A DNA stretch of 64,000 bases from positions 75,321 through 139,320 of the forward strand of contig NZ_JACFSK010000002.1 in NCBI RefSeq assembly GCF_016100455.1. Direction: 5' to 3'. The position numbers were made by a program, and so were the translations under genes. The notes beneath the pieces are model-generated. The model searched no databases. It was not told the DNA's origin and saw only the letters and a program-made list of their open reading frames with translations. This DNA is from Bartonella sp. M0283. GTDB taxonomy: Bacteria; Pseudomonadota; Alphaproteobacteria; Rhizobiales; Rhizobiaceae. Shown here one piece after another: positions 38,528-47,612 of the stretch (positions within the stretch are counted from its first letter, which is position 1; each line of letters opens with the position of its first letter).

Positions 38528-39958
38528 ATGTTAGATAAACGCAAATTTTATATAAATGGTGCCTGGGTTGAACCATTAGAGGCTCATGACCTCAAAGTGA
38601 TTGACCCGTCCACGGAAGAAGCTTGTGCTGTCATCAGCAATGGCACGTCAAAAGACGTCGATCGCGCCGTTACAGCAGCAAAAGCAGCCTTTGAGGGATG
38701 GAAGCATACCGACCCGCAAAAACGTTTAACCTTTGTTGAAAAAATATTGTCGATCTATAACCGGCGCAGAGGTGAAATGGCAAAAGCTATTTCAACGGAA
38801 ATGGGCGCCCCCATTGATATGGCCTTGGAACAACAAGTCGGAGGCGGCGCTTTCTTTATCGAAGGCTTTATTGATAGCTTTAAACATTTTTCTTTTAAGA
38901 CCGATCTTGTAAAAGGTCATAAAGATAGTGCGCTTCAATATGAGCCGGTCGGTGTCGTCGGTCTCATTACGCCATGGAACTGGCCAATGAACCTGATTAA
39001 CCTGAAGGTTATTCCGGCATTGCTTGCCGGTTGTACGATGGTCTTGAAGCCTTCTGAAATTGCTCCACTTTCCGGCCTATTATATGCCGATATTATCGAT
39101 GAGGCGGGTCTTCCCAAGGGTGTGTTCAACCTTGTCAATGGTGATGGTGCGGGTGTTGGAACATGTCTTTCCGGTCATCCCGACATTGCTATGATAAGCT
39201 TTACCGGTTCTACCCGCGTTGGCAAAGCAATTTCCAAAAATGCTTCCGACACATTAAAACATGTTGATCTGGAGCTTGGTGGTAAAGGAGCGAATCTGGT
39301 TTTTGCCGATGCCCGTGAAGATGCGATCAAATGGAGCGTTCTAGCCTGCTTCAACAATAGCGGACAGAGTTGCAATGCACCAACCCGTATGTTTGTCGAG
39401 CGTTCCATTTATGAAAAAGCCAAGAAAATTGCTAAAGAAGTAGCAAATAATGTCAAACTTGCTGTTGCGAGCGAGCGCGGAGACCATTTGGGACCGGTTG
39501 TTTCAAAAGCCCAGTTCGACAAAATCCAAGGCCTTATCCAATCGGGTATCGACGAGGGTGCAACGCTTATCGCCGGAGGTACCGGCTTGGCTGACGGTTT
39601 CAAGCGCGGCTATTTTGTTCGTCCGACTGTTTTTGCTGATGTCAAACCGAACATGAAAATTTTCCGTGAAGAAATTTTCGGGCCGGTTCTGTCGATGATT
39701 CCTTTCGACAGTGAAGAAGAAGCCATAGCAATGGCTAATGACACGGATTATGGCCTGACGAACTATGTCCAATCCGGAGACAAGGAAAAATGCCACCGTG
39801 TTGCAACGGCCTTGCGTTCCGGCATGGTTGAAGTTAACGGTAAGAGCTTGCCGAAGGAAAGCTTCTTCGGTGGTGTCAAATATTCCGGCCATGCCCGTGA
39901 AGGTAGTATCTGGGGAATCAAACAATTTCTTGATACCAAAGCCATCTCCGAATGGTAA
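38528..39958 (+). CDS. Aldehyde dehydrogenase family protein, copy 2
   Basis: A 476-residue paralogue of the gene at 36289 with the same length and intact active site (catalytic Cys in NNSGQSCNAP, LELGGKGANLVF, EEIFGPVLSMIPF). The ATG at 38528 is chosen because AAAGGA stands just before it and it aligns with the copy 1 start; the open frame continues ten codons upstream with unrelated residues. Both copies appear maintained under selection, judged by the absence of any lesion and mostly conservative changes. Distinct loops (GGGAFFIEGF against GAGARHIETF near residue 105) could mean different substrates. rluD follows after 89 bases. Confidence 0.93.
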   Translation: MLDKRKFYINGAWVEPLEAHDLKVIDPSTEEACAVISNGTSKDVDRAVTAAKAAFEGWKHTDPQKRLTFVEKILSIYNRRRGEMAKAISTEMGAPIDMALEQQVGGGAFFIEGFIDSFKHFSFKTDLVKGHKDSALQYEPVGVVGLITPWNWPMNLINLKVIPALLAGCTMVLKPSEIAPLSGLLYADIIDEAGLPKGVFNLVNGDGAGVGTCLSGHPDIAMISFTGSTRVGKAISKNASDTLKHVDLELGGKGANLVFADAREDAIKWSVLACFNNSGQSCNAPTRMFVERSIYEKAKKIAKEVANNVKLAVASERGDHLGPVVSKAQFDKIQGLIQSGIDEGATLIAGGTGLADGFKRGYFVRPTVFADVKPNMKIFREEIFGPVLSMIPFDSEEEAIAMANDTDYGLTNYVQSGDKEKCHRVATALRSGMVEVNGKSLPKESFFGGVKYSGHAREGSIWGIKQFLDTKAISEW

Positions 39959-40047
39959 TATAATGATGATCCGTCCCGGCAAAGGGAACATTTCCTCTTG
40001 CCGGAGCGGCTCAATTTCGTAAACTTTAAACGTCGATAGGGCTTCAT

Positions 40048-41046
40048 TTGATCAGACTGGTAAGTGATGACACGGCCGAAGGTCAACGCGTCGATCAATG
40101 GCTGGCACGAAATTGTCCGGAAATGTCGCGTTCGCGTCTTCAAGCTCTCATTCGTGAAGGACAGTTGAAAATAAATCAACTTGTTATACGCGAACCGAAA
40201 ACGCGGTTAAAAACCGGCGATTCGATTGAAGTTTCTTTGCCGGAACCCGTTGCCGCACAACCACGGGGAGAAGCAATAGACCTTGATATTCTCTATGAAG
40301 ATGATGATCTTATAGTTATCAACAAACCGGCAGGCCTTGTTGTCCATCCCGGCAATGGCAACGAGACAGGAACACTGGTTAACGCCCTGATCTACCACTG
40401 CGGTTCATCGCTTTCGGGCATCGGGGGCGTCAAACGTCCAGGAATCGTGCACCGCCTCGACAAGGATACAAGCGGTGTTATGGTTGTTGCCAAAAATGAC
40501 CATGCCCATAATGTTTTAAGCCGCCAGTTTGCTGATCATGGCCGGCAAGGCCCTCTCGAACGCAGCTATCAGGCTGTTGTGTGGGGCGCTTTGTCACAAA
40601 AGGCCGGTGTCGTTGACACCTATCTCGGACGTTCCTCACGGGATCGTATAAAAAGAGCCGTTGTTTCGCCCACCCAGATGGATGCCCGCCACGCAATAAC
40701 ACATTATCAATTATTGGAGTCATTCGGGAAAACAAATGAAAAGGAAGCGATTGCAAGTCTGATTGAATGCCGATTGGAAACAGGACGTACACACCAGATC
40801 CGTGTGCATATGGCTCACATTGGCCACCCGCTTGTCGGCGATCAGGTTTATGGCAGTGCTTTCAAGACAAAAGCCAATATGTTACCCGATGACTTAAAAA
40901 CAATTGTCAGCGCATTTCCGCGTCAAGCTCTTCATGCTGCGACACTTGTCTTCGAACATCCATCTACCGGAAAAATCATGCGCTTTACGAGTAGCCTGCC
41001 AACTGATATGCTCAATCTTATCGGGGCATTTCGGAAATTTAGGTGA
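40048..41046 (+). CDS. rluD: Ribosomal large-subunit pseudouridine synthase D
   Basis: A 332-residue enzyme converting uridines of helix 69 in 23S rRNA to pseudouridine. An N-terminal S4 RNA-binding domain (VDQWLARNCPEMSRSRLQALIREG) precedes the RluA-type catalytic domain with YEDDDLIVINKPAGLVVHPG and the catalytic aspartate Asp138 in HRLDKDTSGVMVVAK; LETGRTHQIRVHMAHIGHPLVGD is the downstream signature. The start is TTG with an AGGG six bases before it, supported by the same TTG in the decayed copy. In related genomes rluD precedes rpoH, as here. The 5' part is the edge of the segmental duplication. Confidence 0.95.
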   Translation: MIRLVSDDTAEGQRVDQWLARNCPEMSRSRLQALIREGQLKINQLVIREPKTRLKTGDSIEVSLPEPVAAQPRGEAIDLDILYEDDDLIVINKPAGLVVHPGNGNETGTLVNALIYHCGSSLSGIGGVKRPGIVHRLDKDTSGVMVVAKNDHAHNVLSRQFADHGRQGPLERSYQAVVWGALSQKAGVVDTYLGRSSRDRIKRAVVSPTQMDARHAITHYQLLESFGKTNEKEAIASLIECRLETGRTHQIRVHMAHIGHPLVGDQVYGSAFKTKANMLPDDLKTIVSAFPRQALHAATLVFEHPSTGKIMRFTSSLPTDMLNLIGAFRKFR

Positions 41047-41180
41047 AACTATTTTGGCTTTGGCGGGTTTGTTTGATTGAACGTCAACCGGACATCCGCA
41101 TATTTCTTAAAAAGGCCATATAGACGGTGTAATGTGCTTGTTACATCCTAGTCGGAAAAAGGATATTTTTCGTTTTCGCC

Positions 41181-41186
41181 TATAAT
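41181..41186 (+). promoter_or_regulatory. Consensus -10 box before rpoH
   Basis: TATAAT with a preceding CC, 28 bases before the chosen start codon. No matching -35 stands 16-18 bases upstream, so this may be an extended -10 type promoter or chance. Confidence 0.3.
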
Positions 41187-41214
41187 GGGAGAACGCGCTA
41201 AAGGAGGGTGCTTT

Positions 41215-42144
41215 ATGGCCCAGACAAATTTACCATCAGTTGCTAACGGTGATGGGGGACTTACCCGCTATCTGGAAGAGATACGCCGGTTTCCTATGCT
41301 GGAGCCACAGGAAGAATATATGCTTGCGAAACGTTATCGCGAGCATAACGACCCGAAGGCAGCTCATAAACTCGTTACCAGTCATTTAAGACTCGTTGCA
41401 AAAATTGCAATGGGCTATCGTGGCTATGGTCTGCCGATCGGCGAAGTTATTTCCGAGGGCAATGTCGGACTGATGCAGGCTGTCAAACGTTTTGAACCGG
41501 AACGCGGCTTCAGGCTTGCCACTTATGCCATGTGGTGGATTAAAGCCTCTATTCAGGAATATGTTTTGCGTTCGTGGAGCCTTGTAAAAATGGGCACCAC
41601 GGCCAATCAGAAGCGCCTGTTTTTCAATTTGAGAAAAGTCAAAAGCAAGATTCAAGCTTTAGATGACGGCGACCTTAACCCCGAACAGGTCAAGGAAATT
41701 GCGACCCGTCTTAATGTCAGCGAAGATGATGTCATTTCGATGAACCGGCGCTTGTCCGGCGACACATCACTCAATGCGCCAATCCGTGCGAGTGAAGGTG
41801 AAAGTGGAGAATGGCAGGATTGGCTCGTTGATGATTCAAGCAGTCAGGAACAGTTGCTGATTGAAGAAGACGAACTCGAAAATCGTCGTGCTATGCTTGA
41901 AAAAGCAATGGAAGGTCTCAATGATCGTGAGAAACGGATTTTTAAAGCCCGCCGTTTGTCGGACGATCCGGTCACGCTTGAAGAACTTTCGACAGAATTT
42001 GGCATTAGCCGTGAACGCGTTCGTCAAATTGAAGTACGCGCTTTCGAGAAAGTGCAGAACGCTGTGAGAGCTGAAGCCATTGCGCAGAAACATGCTCTGC
42101 TGCCAACCACGCCAAAAAAACTCGCACCTGCGGCAAACAAATAA
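41215..42144 (+). CDS. rpoH: RNA polymerase sigma-32 (heat-shock) factor
   Basis: About 309 residues. Region 2 (LVTSHLRLVAKIAMGYRGYGLPIGEVISEGNVGLMQAVKRFEPERGFRLATYAMWWIKASIQEYVLRSW, seen in parts such as TYAMWWIKASIQEY), the diagnostic RpoH box QKRLFFNLRKVK, and region 4.2 (ELSTEFGISRERVRQIEVRAFEKVQ, in part) are all there. The ATG at 41215 (MAQTNLPS) has the strong site AAAGGAGGG; the longer frame from 41185 would contain this site within the coding sequence and is rejected. It directs heat-shock and stress genes. Rhizobiales often have two rpoH genes; which one this is cannot be said. Two hairpins follow. Confidence 0.97.
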   Translation: MAQTNLPSVANGDGGLTRYLEEIRRFPMLEPQEEYMLAKRYREHNDPKAAHKLVTSHLRLVAKIAMGYRGYGLPIGEVISEGNVGLMQAVKRFEPERGFRLATYAMWWIKASIQEYVLRSWSLVKMGTTANQKRLFFNLRKVKSKIQALDDGDLNPEQVKEIATRLNVSEDDVISMNRRLSGDTSLNAPIRASEGESGEWQDWLVDDSSSQEQLLIEEDELENRRAMLEKAMEGLNDREKRIFKARRLSDDPVTLEELSTEFGISRERVRQIEVRAFEKVQNAVRAEAIAQKHALLPTTPKKLAPAANK

Positions 42145-42146
42145 AC

Positions 42147-42170
42147 ATAACCGGAAAGCATTCCGGTTAT
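42147..42170 (+). other. Stem-loop directly after the rpoH stop
   Basis: Perfect 10-base arms ATAACCGGAA and TTCCGGTTAT with an AGCA loop, starting three bases after the stop codon. No T run, so it may protect the 3' end or pause transcription rather than terminate. Confidence 0.5.
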
Positions 42171-42272
42171 TGGCGGCAGTTGATTGGAAAACGCAAAATT
42201 TTGTTAAAGGAGCAGCAAGAATTTCCGACGAAACAAAAAATGAATTCTTGCGCCCCCACAAAAAATAAAATT

Positions 42273-42295
42273 AAAAGGCTCGAAAGAGCCTTTTT
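42273..42295 (+). terminator. Rho-independent terminator of rpoH
   Basis: AAAAGGCTC (42273-42281), GAAA loop, GAGCCTTTT (42286-42294), followed by T-rich sequence. About 130 bases downstream of rpoH. Confidence 0.88.
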
Positions 42296-42771
42296 CTGTT
42301 TTTCATATTTGGTTTTTGGCTTCTAAAAATTTCGTGAAAGCGGTTAGATTGATAGGAATGCTCGTTTCTTTTATGAAATTTCCGCAGCTCTAAAAATACT
42401 AGTATCTATTCAACGCTTTTGGCTCGGCGATATTTTGATCTCCCGCACATTAGCGAGGCTTTTATATCGACCTTCTTTTTAATGAGCAATCGGGAGCTTG
42501 ATCGAGGCCCATTCCGGCATTCGGTTATTTGTTCAAGAAAAAGCGAGCAGAAATTTTGATCAGGTAGCTTTTTAACTGCTACCGTTTTTCCTGCCCCTAC
42601 TTCCCGCCTCTACACCCCGCAAAGAGTATGGAAAAGGCAATCGCCAATGACCTTCGGTAATTCTTGCCAGATACCACTTTACACCACCGTTCTTTTCCAA
42701 CGGTAACCAATGGAAACAAATCCAGCTGCTTTACTTCGCATTCGACAATACGGCTTCAAGTAATCAAACGG
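42296..42771. other. Intergenic stretch after rpoH, no gene seen
   Basis: About 475 bases between convergent genes. No RNA gene, repeat or mobile-element signature was recognised. Confidence 0.4.
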
Positions 42772-44781
42772 CTATTCGGTGTCTTCTTCACCAGCATCGC
42801 CAGATTGATCGTCATTGGTAGAGTTTTGTCCGCCACTATCCGGTGCTTCCGTTGCATCTGAAGGGCTCGCAGAATTGACCTCCGCATTAACGCCACTTTG
42901 TCCGCCGTTTTCCGGATTATCTTGTGGCAAGGCATTATTATTTTCCGCATTGTCACCAGAAGGAGCAGATGCATTTTCTTTGTCAGAAGTCTGCTTCTGA
43001 TCATAAAGAGTGGGTTTATTGTTCTGGTTCAGCCAGCTATCAATAACCTGATTGAAAACAGCTTCCCCATTTGGCCCTTTTGAAAAAGTCAGTTCCGAAA
43101 CCCGTTTGTTTTTATCGGTAATGACAAGCCGGATCCATCCCAATTGTTTCATAAGTTGTAAATTGCGATCACGGAACGGATTTGCCCCGCTTAATGCAAA
43201 GAGGAAGAAATCATCATCGATTTTTGCTTCGACAGTACCTGTTAGCTGTTGGCCGGGTGCCTGTTCACTGTCCTTGAATGTTAATTCATGCACATTATCA
43301 ATCGCCTTGCCTTCAAAATCATCCGGAACGATAAATATCGCCTCGATGAGATAGGCAGCAGGTAAAGATGGGTCGGTGTTGCGCCGGAGAGTCAACCTCA
43401 AAGAAAGCTTCTCGTCGGGAATTGTCACATTGCCGCGCACTGCAATTTCTTCCGGACCTTGCGAATTGGATTTGTCTTTGACAATTGACCATTGAACTGT
43501 ACCGGTCTCGACTTTTTCATCCTGTTGATCGGTACGCGCTTGATAAAAGGTTGCTTCGCCGGGTTGTTCTTGCGGCGTTGTTGTATCTATTGTTCCGGCC
43601 GATGTTGACGTTCCCTCGCCGGGCTTCACCGGGCTCTGTGCCGGCCCTTCGTCAACTTCACTACCGTCAGCCAGCAAACGCTGGGTGAATTTTTCTTTCG
43701 GCTGCTCGCTTGTGCCCGTATTTCCGGCTATATGTTGTTCCGCGTCTTGCGACTTGTTCCTGCCTGAAAGAAATGACCAGGCTGTCAAAAGAACACCAAC
43801 AACAACAATAAGCACCACAGCACTTGATAAGCCGATGACAATTGCCTTCTTTCTTGCTGCACGCCTTTCTGTACGGCGAGCGGCTTGTACAAATATATCG
43901 GAAACAATATCATAATCGCCGTTTTGCTGATTATTGCCCAAGGCCTTTGCTGACTGGAGTTCTTGTTCGGCCTTTTCCTGTTCCGCCTCTTTTTCGGCAG
44001 CTATAATATCTTCCATATTGACCGGTTCGGCATCCGGCACTTGTTGATGGAGACTGGGCTTAGCCGCCTCTTCGCGCTCTTTTTGGAGGTTTTGTTCCCC
44101 TTCATCAATGGTAGAAAGCGGTGTTTTGTCGTGATCAAAACCCGACTCGCGAGAAAAAGCAGGTGCTCCTTCACGGATATCACCATTTTTATTTTCGTTT
44201 CCGACCGGATGACTGGAAGTTTGATAATTACTCTTTTCTAAATTCTGTTTGTGCCCGATTTCATCGGCTGAAGATAAAACCGTTTTAGATTCTAAAGCAG
44301 TTTGTTCGCCAGCCTTATTCGAAGCTTCGCCACCGAGCCTGTCAGCATTATCAGCCGTGTGTCCGGTGGAAAATATCGGCGCGGTTGATGCTGCAACCTT
44401 TTCGGATGCTTTTAAACCGGATTCACCGGGTTCTGATTTTTCCATTCCGGATTCCTGTTTTTCAGGTTCCGGACCATGTTTTGAAAGTTTGTCAGATGAT
44501 GAAACCGGAGCAGGCTCAATTGAAGATTGCTCCTCCGGCTTTTTGATCAAAATATTTGAAAGAAGCTCCTGTTCGACAGCGACATAATCGGCTTCAACAC
44601 TTTTGATAGCGTCATCAAGTGCCTGAAGCTGTGCTTCGGCTACACTTGGAGAAACGTCGGTTTCAGCAAGTTTCCGCTCGACAGTTTCACGAGCACGGGC
44701 ATAAACCCGCGCCCGCAATTGTGGTGTCGGATTTTCCTGAGCATCAATCGTTTTTTTTAACAAACCTGCGAAATTCGCCAT
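42772..44781 (-). CDS. Large single-pass membrane protein of unknown function
   Basis: About 669 residues. A short conserved N-terminal helix-rich part (MANFAGLLKKTIDAQENPTP, then RARVYARARETVERKLAE) leads into about 230 residues of acidic, Glu/Lys/Ser-rich sequence, one membrane helix near residue 325 (AIVIGLSSAVVLIVVVGVLL), and a predicted extracytoplasmic domain of about 200 residues with beta-strand character (GTVQWSIVKDKSNSQGPEEIAV, LRLTLRRNTDPSLPAAYLIEAIF). The C-terminal 70 residues are Asn/Ser/Glu-rich. Homologues occur in Rhizobiales as conserved hypotheticals. The start at 44781 is preferred for the MANF opening; a GTG six codons earlier is possible and neither has a strong ribosome-binding site. 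Function unknown. Confidence 0.8.
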   Translation of the reverse strand: MANFAGLLKKTIDAQENPTPQLRARVYARARETVERKLAETDVSPSVAEAQLQALDDAIKSVEADYVAVEQELLSNILIKKPEEQSSIEPAPVSSSDKLSKHGPEPEKQESGMEKSEPGESGLKASEKVAASTAPIFSTGHTADNADRLGGEASNKAGEQTALESKTVLSSADEIGHKQNLEKSNYQTSSHPVGNENKNGDIREGAPAFSRESGFDHDKTPLSTIDEGEQNLQKEREEAAKPSLHQQVPDAEPVNMEDIIAAEKEAEQEKAEQELQSAKALGNNQQNGDYDIVSDIFVQAARRTERRAARKKAIVIGLSSAVVLIVVVGVLLTAWSFLSGRNKSQDAEQHIAGNTGTSEQPKEKFTQRLLADGSEVDEGPAQSPVKPGEGTSTSAGTIDTTTPQEQPGEATFYQARTDQQDEKVETGTVQWSIVKDKSNSQGPEEIAVRGNVTIPDEKLSLRLTLRRNTDPSLPAAYLIEAIFIVPDDFEGKAIDNVHELTFKDSEQAPGQQLTGTVEAKIDDDFFLFALSGANPFRDRNLQLMKQLGWIRLVITDKNKRVSELTFSKGPNGEAVFNQVIDSWLNQNNKPTLYDQKQTSDKENASAPSGDNAENNNALPQDNPENGGQSGVNAEVNSASPSDATEAPDSGGQNSTNDDQSGDAGEEDTE

Positions 44782-44975
44782 CGGCTTTTGCTTTCTCACA
44801 TCCTTAACAACCAGTAAGCAAGTTGTTTTCTAAGTTGCTTCGGATTGTTGACCGATATTGTTTGTAACAACGCTATCCGGTAAATTCATTCTCCAAGCCT
44901 AAAATAAATATAGTCTTGGAAAACAATCGTCAAATCCGGACTAATCTTCAGATCACGGAAGCATTGCACAAACTT

Positions 44976-46268
44976 TTACCTGTCCTCAAACGGATCAGTA
45001 ACAAGAATTGTATCCTGACGTTCCGGACTTGTTGATAAAAGCGCAACCGGAGCGCCGATCAATTCTTCAATATGGCGGACATATTTGACCGCTTTGGCAG
45101 GCAACTCGGCCCAGCTTCTTGCGCCGGCAGTGGTTTCTTTCCAGCCTTCCATGGTTTCATAAATCGGCTTCAAACGCGCCTGCGCTCCCATTGAGGAGGG
45201 CATATAATCAATCTTTTTGCCATCAAGCTCATAGGCGACGCAAATCTTGATTTCGTCCAGTCCGTCAAGAACATCAAGCTTGGTAAGTGCGATACCGTTA
45301 ATGCCACAGACAGCAATCATCTGACGCAACAACACCGCATCAAGCCAGCCACAACGGCGCTTACGCCCGGTGACGACACCATATTCATGTCCGTGCGTTC
45401 CAAGATATTCACCAGCTTCATTTTTCTGTTCGGTCGGAAACGGTCCTTCGCCAACGCGCGTGGTATAGGCCTTGGCAATACCGAGAACATAGTTGATTGC
45501 CCCCGGCCCCATTCCCGAACCCGTTGCGGCCTGCCCCGCAATCGTATTGGATGAAGTTACATAAGGATATGTACCGAAATCATTATCAAGAAGTGCACCT
45601 TGCGCACCTTCAAAAAGAATTCGTGAACCGGCACGGCGTTGCTCGTCAAGCAATTTCCATGTGCGGTCCATAAAGGGAAGAATATCGCCCGCCACTTCCA
45701 TCAACTCGTCATAAAGTGTTTTTGGATCGATCTCCGGTTTTCCCATGCCGCGACGAAGCGGATTGTGGTGGGCAAGCAACCGTTCGATCTTTTTCATCAA
45801 AGTATCGGGTTCGGCGAGATCCATCACACGAATTGAACGGCGGCCGACTTTGTCTTCATAGGCAGGCCCTATGCCGCGCTTGGTTGTACCGATTTTAAGA
45901 CTTGATGTGGCGTCTTCTCGTGCGGCGTCAAGATCACGGTGAAGAGAAAGAATAAGCGGTGCATTTTCTGCAATACGCAGATTTTCCGGTGTAATTTTAA
46001 TCCCCTGTCCGCGAAGTTTTTTCAACTCTTCCACAAAGTGATGCGGGTCAACAACAACACCATTGCCGATAATTGACAATTTGCCACGCACAACCCCCGA
46101 GGGAAACAGCGACAATTTATAACTTGTTCCATCAATAACCAATGTGTGACCGGCATTATGCCCGCCCTGATAACGCACCACCACATCTGCACGTTCGGAT
46201 AACCAGTCAACAATCTTGCCTTTTCCCTCGTCACCCCACTGTGCACCGACAACCACTACATTGGCCAT
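44976..46268 (-). CDS. purA: Adenylosuccinate synthetase
   Basis: A 430-residue cytosolic enzyme joining IMP and aspartate with GTP to form adenylosuccinate, the first step from IMP to AMP. Seen: [21 protein letters not shown] with the P-loop, the [13 protein letters not shown] site, [44 protein letters not shown], and [13 protein letters not shown]. Length typical. A small hairpin GAAGGTT/AACCTTC (46288-46305) lies in the leader. The gene is on the minus strand next to the large membrane protein gene, an arrangement common in relatives. Confidence 0.97.
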   Translation of the reverse strand: MANVVVVGAQWGDEGKGKIVDWLSERADVVVRYQGGHNAGHTLVIDGTSYKLSLFPSGVVRGKLSIIGNGVVVDPHHFVEELKKLRGQGIKITPENLRIAENAPLILSLHRDLDAAREDATSSLKIGTTKRGIGPAYEDKVGRRSIRVMDLAEPDTLMKKIERLLAHHNPLRRGMGKPEIDPKTLYDELMEVAGDILPFMDRTWKLLDEQRRAGSRILFEGAQGALLDNDFGTYPYVTSSNTIAGQAATGSGMGPGAINYVLGIAKAYTTRVGEGPFPTEQKNEAGEYLGTHGHEYGVVTGRKRRCGWLDAVLLRQMIAVCGINGIALTKLDVLDGLDEIKICVAYELDGKKIDYMPSSMGAQARLKPIYETMEGWKETTAGARSWAELPAKAVKYVRHIEELIGAPVALLSTSPERQDTILVTDPFEDR

Positions 46269-46583
46269 AATATTCTCCGTCCAATTTGAAGGTTTTCCAA
46301 CCTTCTTTCAGCAATAAACGAGTTTCTTATACCGGACTCTCCTGTCGAGTGCGACTCCTCTTTTGCGCTTTTACGCCGAAAAAATTTGGATTTTTCCCAA
46401 TCCAAGTCAATTTTCCGACATAACATAAAAGACCAAAACCGGTTAAAAACATAAGAAACTACAAACGGAGTGAAATCCAAAACCTTGTTTTCGACGAAAG
46501 TGTTGTTGAAAAATTCTTTTGACCATTCGCTGCATTTTTAAAACAATCGGCACAGCACCTTCAATCCGACGATATTCCTGTCG

Positions 46584-46798
46584 AAACGTGTCGTTATCAC
46601 CACCGAAAGATGCCATTATCTCGATAGAAAGGTGTCTTTATTGATAAAGGAAGGTACCTCCAATGGAAAAGCGTCGTCGTCCCTGTTGAACGATGCCTTT
46701 ATTCCAATGGAAAGGCGTCGTTATCTCTATCAAAAAGGGTCGTTATTCCTACCAGAAGAAATCTTTGTTCTTACCGAAAGGGTGTCTTTGGTTTCCGG
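46584..46798. repeat. Degenerate 22-bp tandem repeat
   Basis: About ten units with starts at 46584, 46606, 46628, 46646, 46667, 46689, 46711, 46733, 46756 and 46777, mostly exactly 22 bases apart. An approximate consensus is AAAGGYGTCKTTATTCCTACCG. Units such as AAAGGCGTCGTTATCTCTATCA and AACGATGCCTTTATTCCAATGG differ at many positions, so the array is old or loosely constrained. The region has open reading frames on the plus strand only because the repeat avoids stops; they resemble no protein. Confidence 0.75.
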
Positions 46799-47402
46799 CT
46801 TTTTCTTCTATCCGGTTCAGTTTTACAGACGAGAACGTCAAGGCAAAAAGCCAAGTCTATCAATTGTCCAAATCAAGACCATCAAACCGCTTTTATTATT
46901 AAAATTTTGCGATAATCTTGATGTTTTTTAAATCGATTTAATTAAATGCCGGATATTAACTCAAGTGATTCTCCATTCACCGGATCAAAAGAGGTCAATT
47001 AGTTTCGGAACTTGTACTTTATTGCCGAAAACATTTTTTTGGGGCCTACGAAAAACATTTAACCACATAAATTTATTTAAATTGTTCAACAATTTTTATT
47101 GTCTTCTACAGAGACAGAATGATAAACATAACATATTGATAATAAACGTTTGTTTTCGTTTTTATGAATTTACACAAAGCGAATATAAAGAATTTTTTGG
47201 GGAACATTTTTTTCTAAAAAACAGGTCGGAAAAACAAATTTTTAAAAATTTTATCTTTTCAATTTAATTTTTTATATCAAAAACATCATAAAAAACAATA
47301 TGTTAGATGATATCGGTAATTTTGTCGTTTTTGTTATAAAGTCTGATTATCAACATTAGTGGACTAAACAGTATTGTCTTTTCCTTATCAACCATTTATT
47401 CG
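46799..47402. other. AT-rich gene-free stretch
   Basis: About 600 bases, strikingly AT-rich from about 46915 to 47340 compared with the flanks. No coding sequence, RNA or mobile-element end was recognised. It may be decayed or acquired DNA, or a curved upstream region of the glpT promoter. Confidence 0.5.
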
Positions 47403-47423
47403 TGAACAATTATCGATTGTTCA
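47403..47423. promoter_or_regulatory. Palindromic operator candidate upstream of glpT
   Basis: Perfect 8-base arms TGAACAAT and ATTGTTCA around TATCG, 190 bases before the glpT start codon. Size suits a dimeric repressor such as a DeoR-family GlpR, but the sequence is not the E. coli GlpR consensus. Confidence 0.45.
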
Positions 47424-47488
47424 ATAATCACCTTCATTGAACTCACGATAAAAACATAACGTGTTACTGGTCACTAATCGGATCACAT

Positions 47489-47506
47489 TGTCATTGGAAT
47501 GTAACA
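47489..47506 (+). promoter_or_regulatory. Possible PhoB box upstream of glpT
   Basis: TTGTCAT-TGGA-ATGTAAC is two imperfect copies of CTGTCAT spaced 11 bases, the layout of a PhoB site. Four of fourteen positions differ from consensus. Phosphate control of organophosphate uptake would make sense. The same stretch is the right arm of GTGTTAC (47461) / GTAACAC (47501). Confidence 0.35.
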
Positions 47507-47612
47507 CCTGTGCGACGTTTTACTGTCCATCTGGTGGGGGCTTTGGCTGCTTGAACATGAAACGCTTTGGTTTTTCAGGTTGCGTTCTGTCGATATCTAT
47601 GGGAGGCAGTTC

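Larger units (their letters stand above)
35905..40430 (+). repeat. Segmental tandem duplication (aldehyde dehydrogenase plus rluD 5' end)
   Basis: Two blocks in direct order, roughly 35905-38230 and 38235-40430. Each has the same upstream region, a 1431-base dehydrogenase gene, a stem-loop and the start of rluD. The ATG codons are 2239 bases apart, the stop codons also 2239, and the TTG starts of rluD and its remnant 2242. The dehydrogenase genes stay intact while the inner rluD copy has decayed. Confidence 0.9.

Noticed and set aside
41185..41214. N-terminal extension of RpoH
   Set aside because: The extension would place the strong AAAGGAGGG ribosome-binding site inside the coding sequence, and the residues are unlike other RpoH starts.
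46584..46798. CRISPR-like array
   Set aside because: The 22-base units follow each other without spacers and are too divergent; no cas genes are nearby.
46632..46931. Plus-strand frame of 99 codons over the 22-bp repeat
   Set aside because: It is open because the repeat lacks stops; composition is odd, there is no ribosome-binding site and no resemblance to a protein family.
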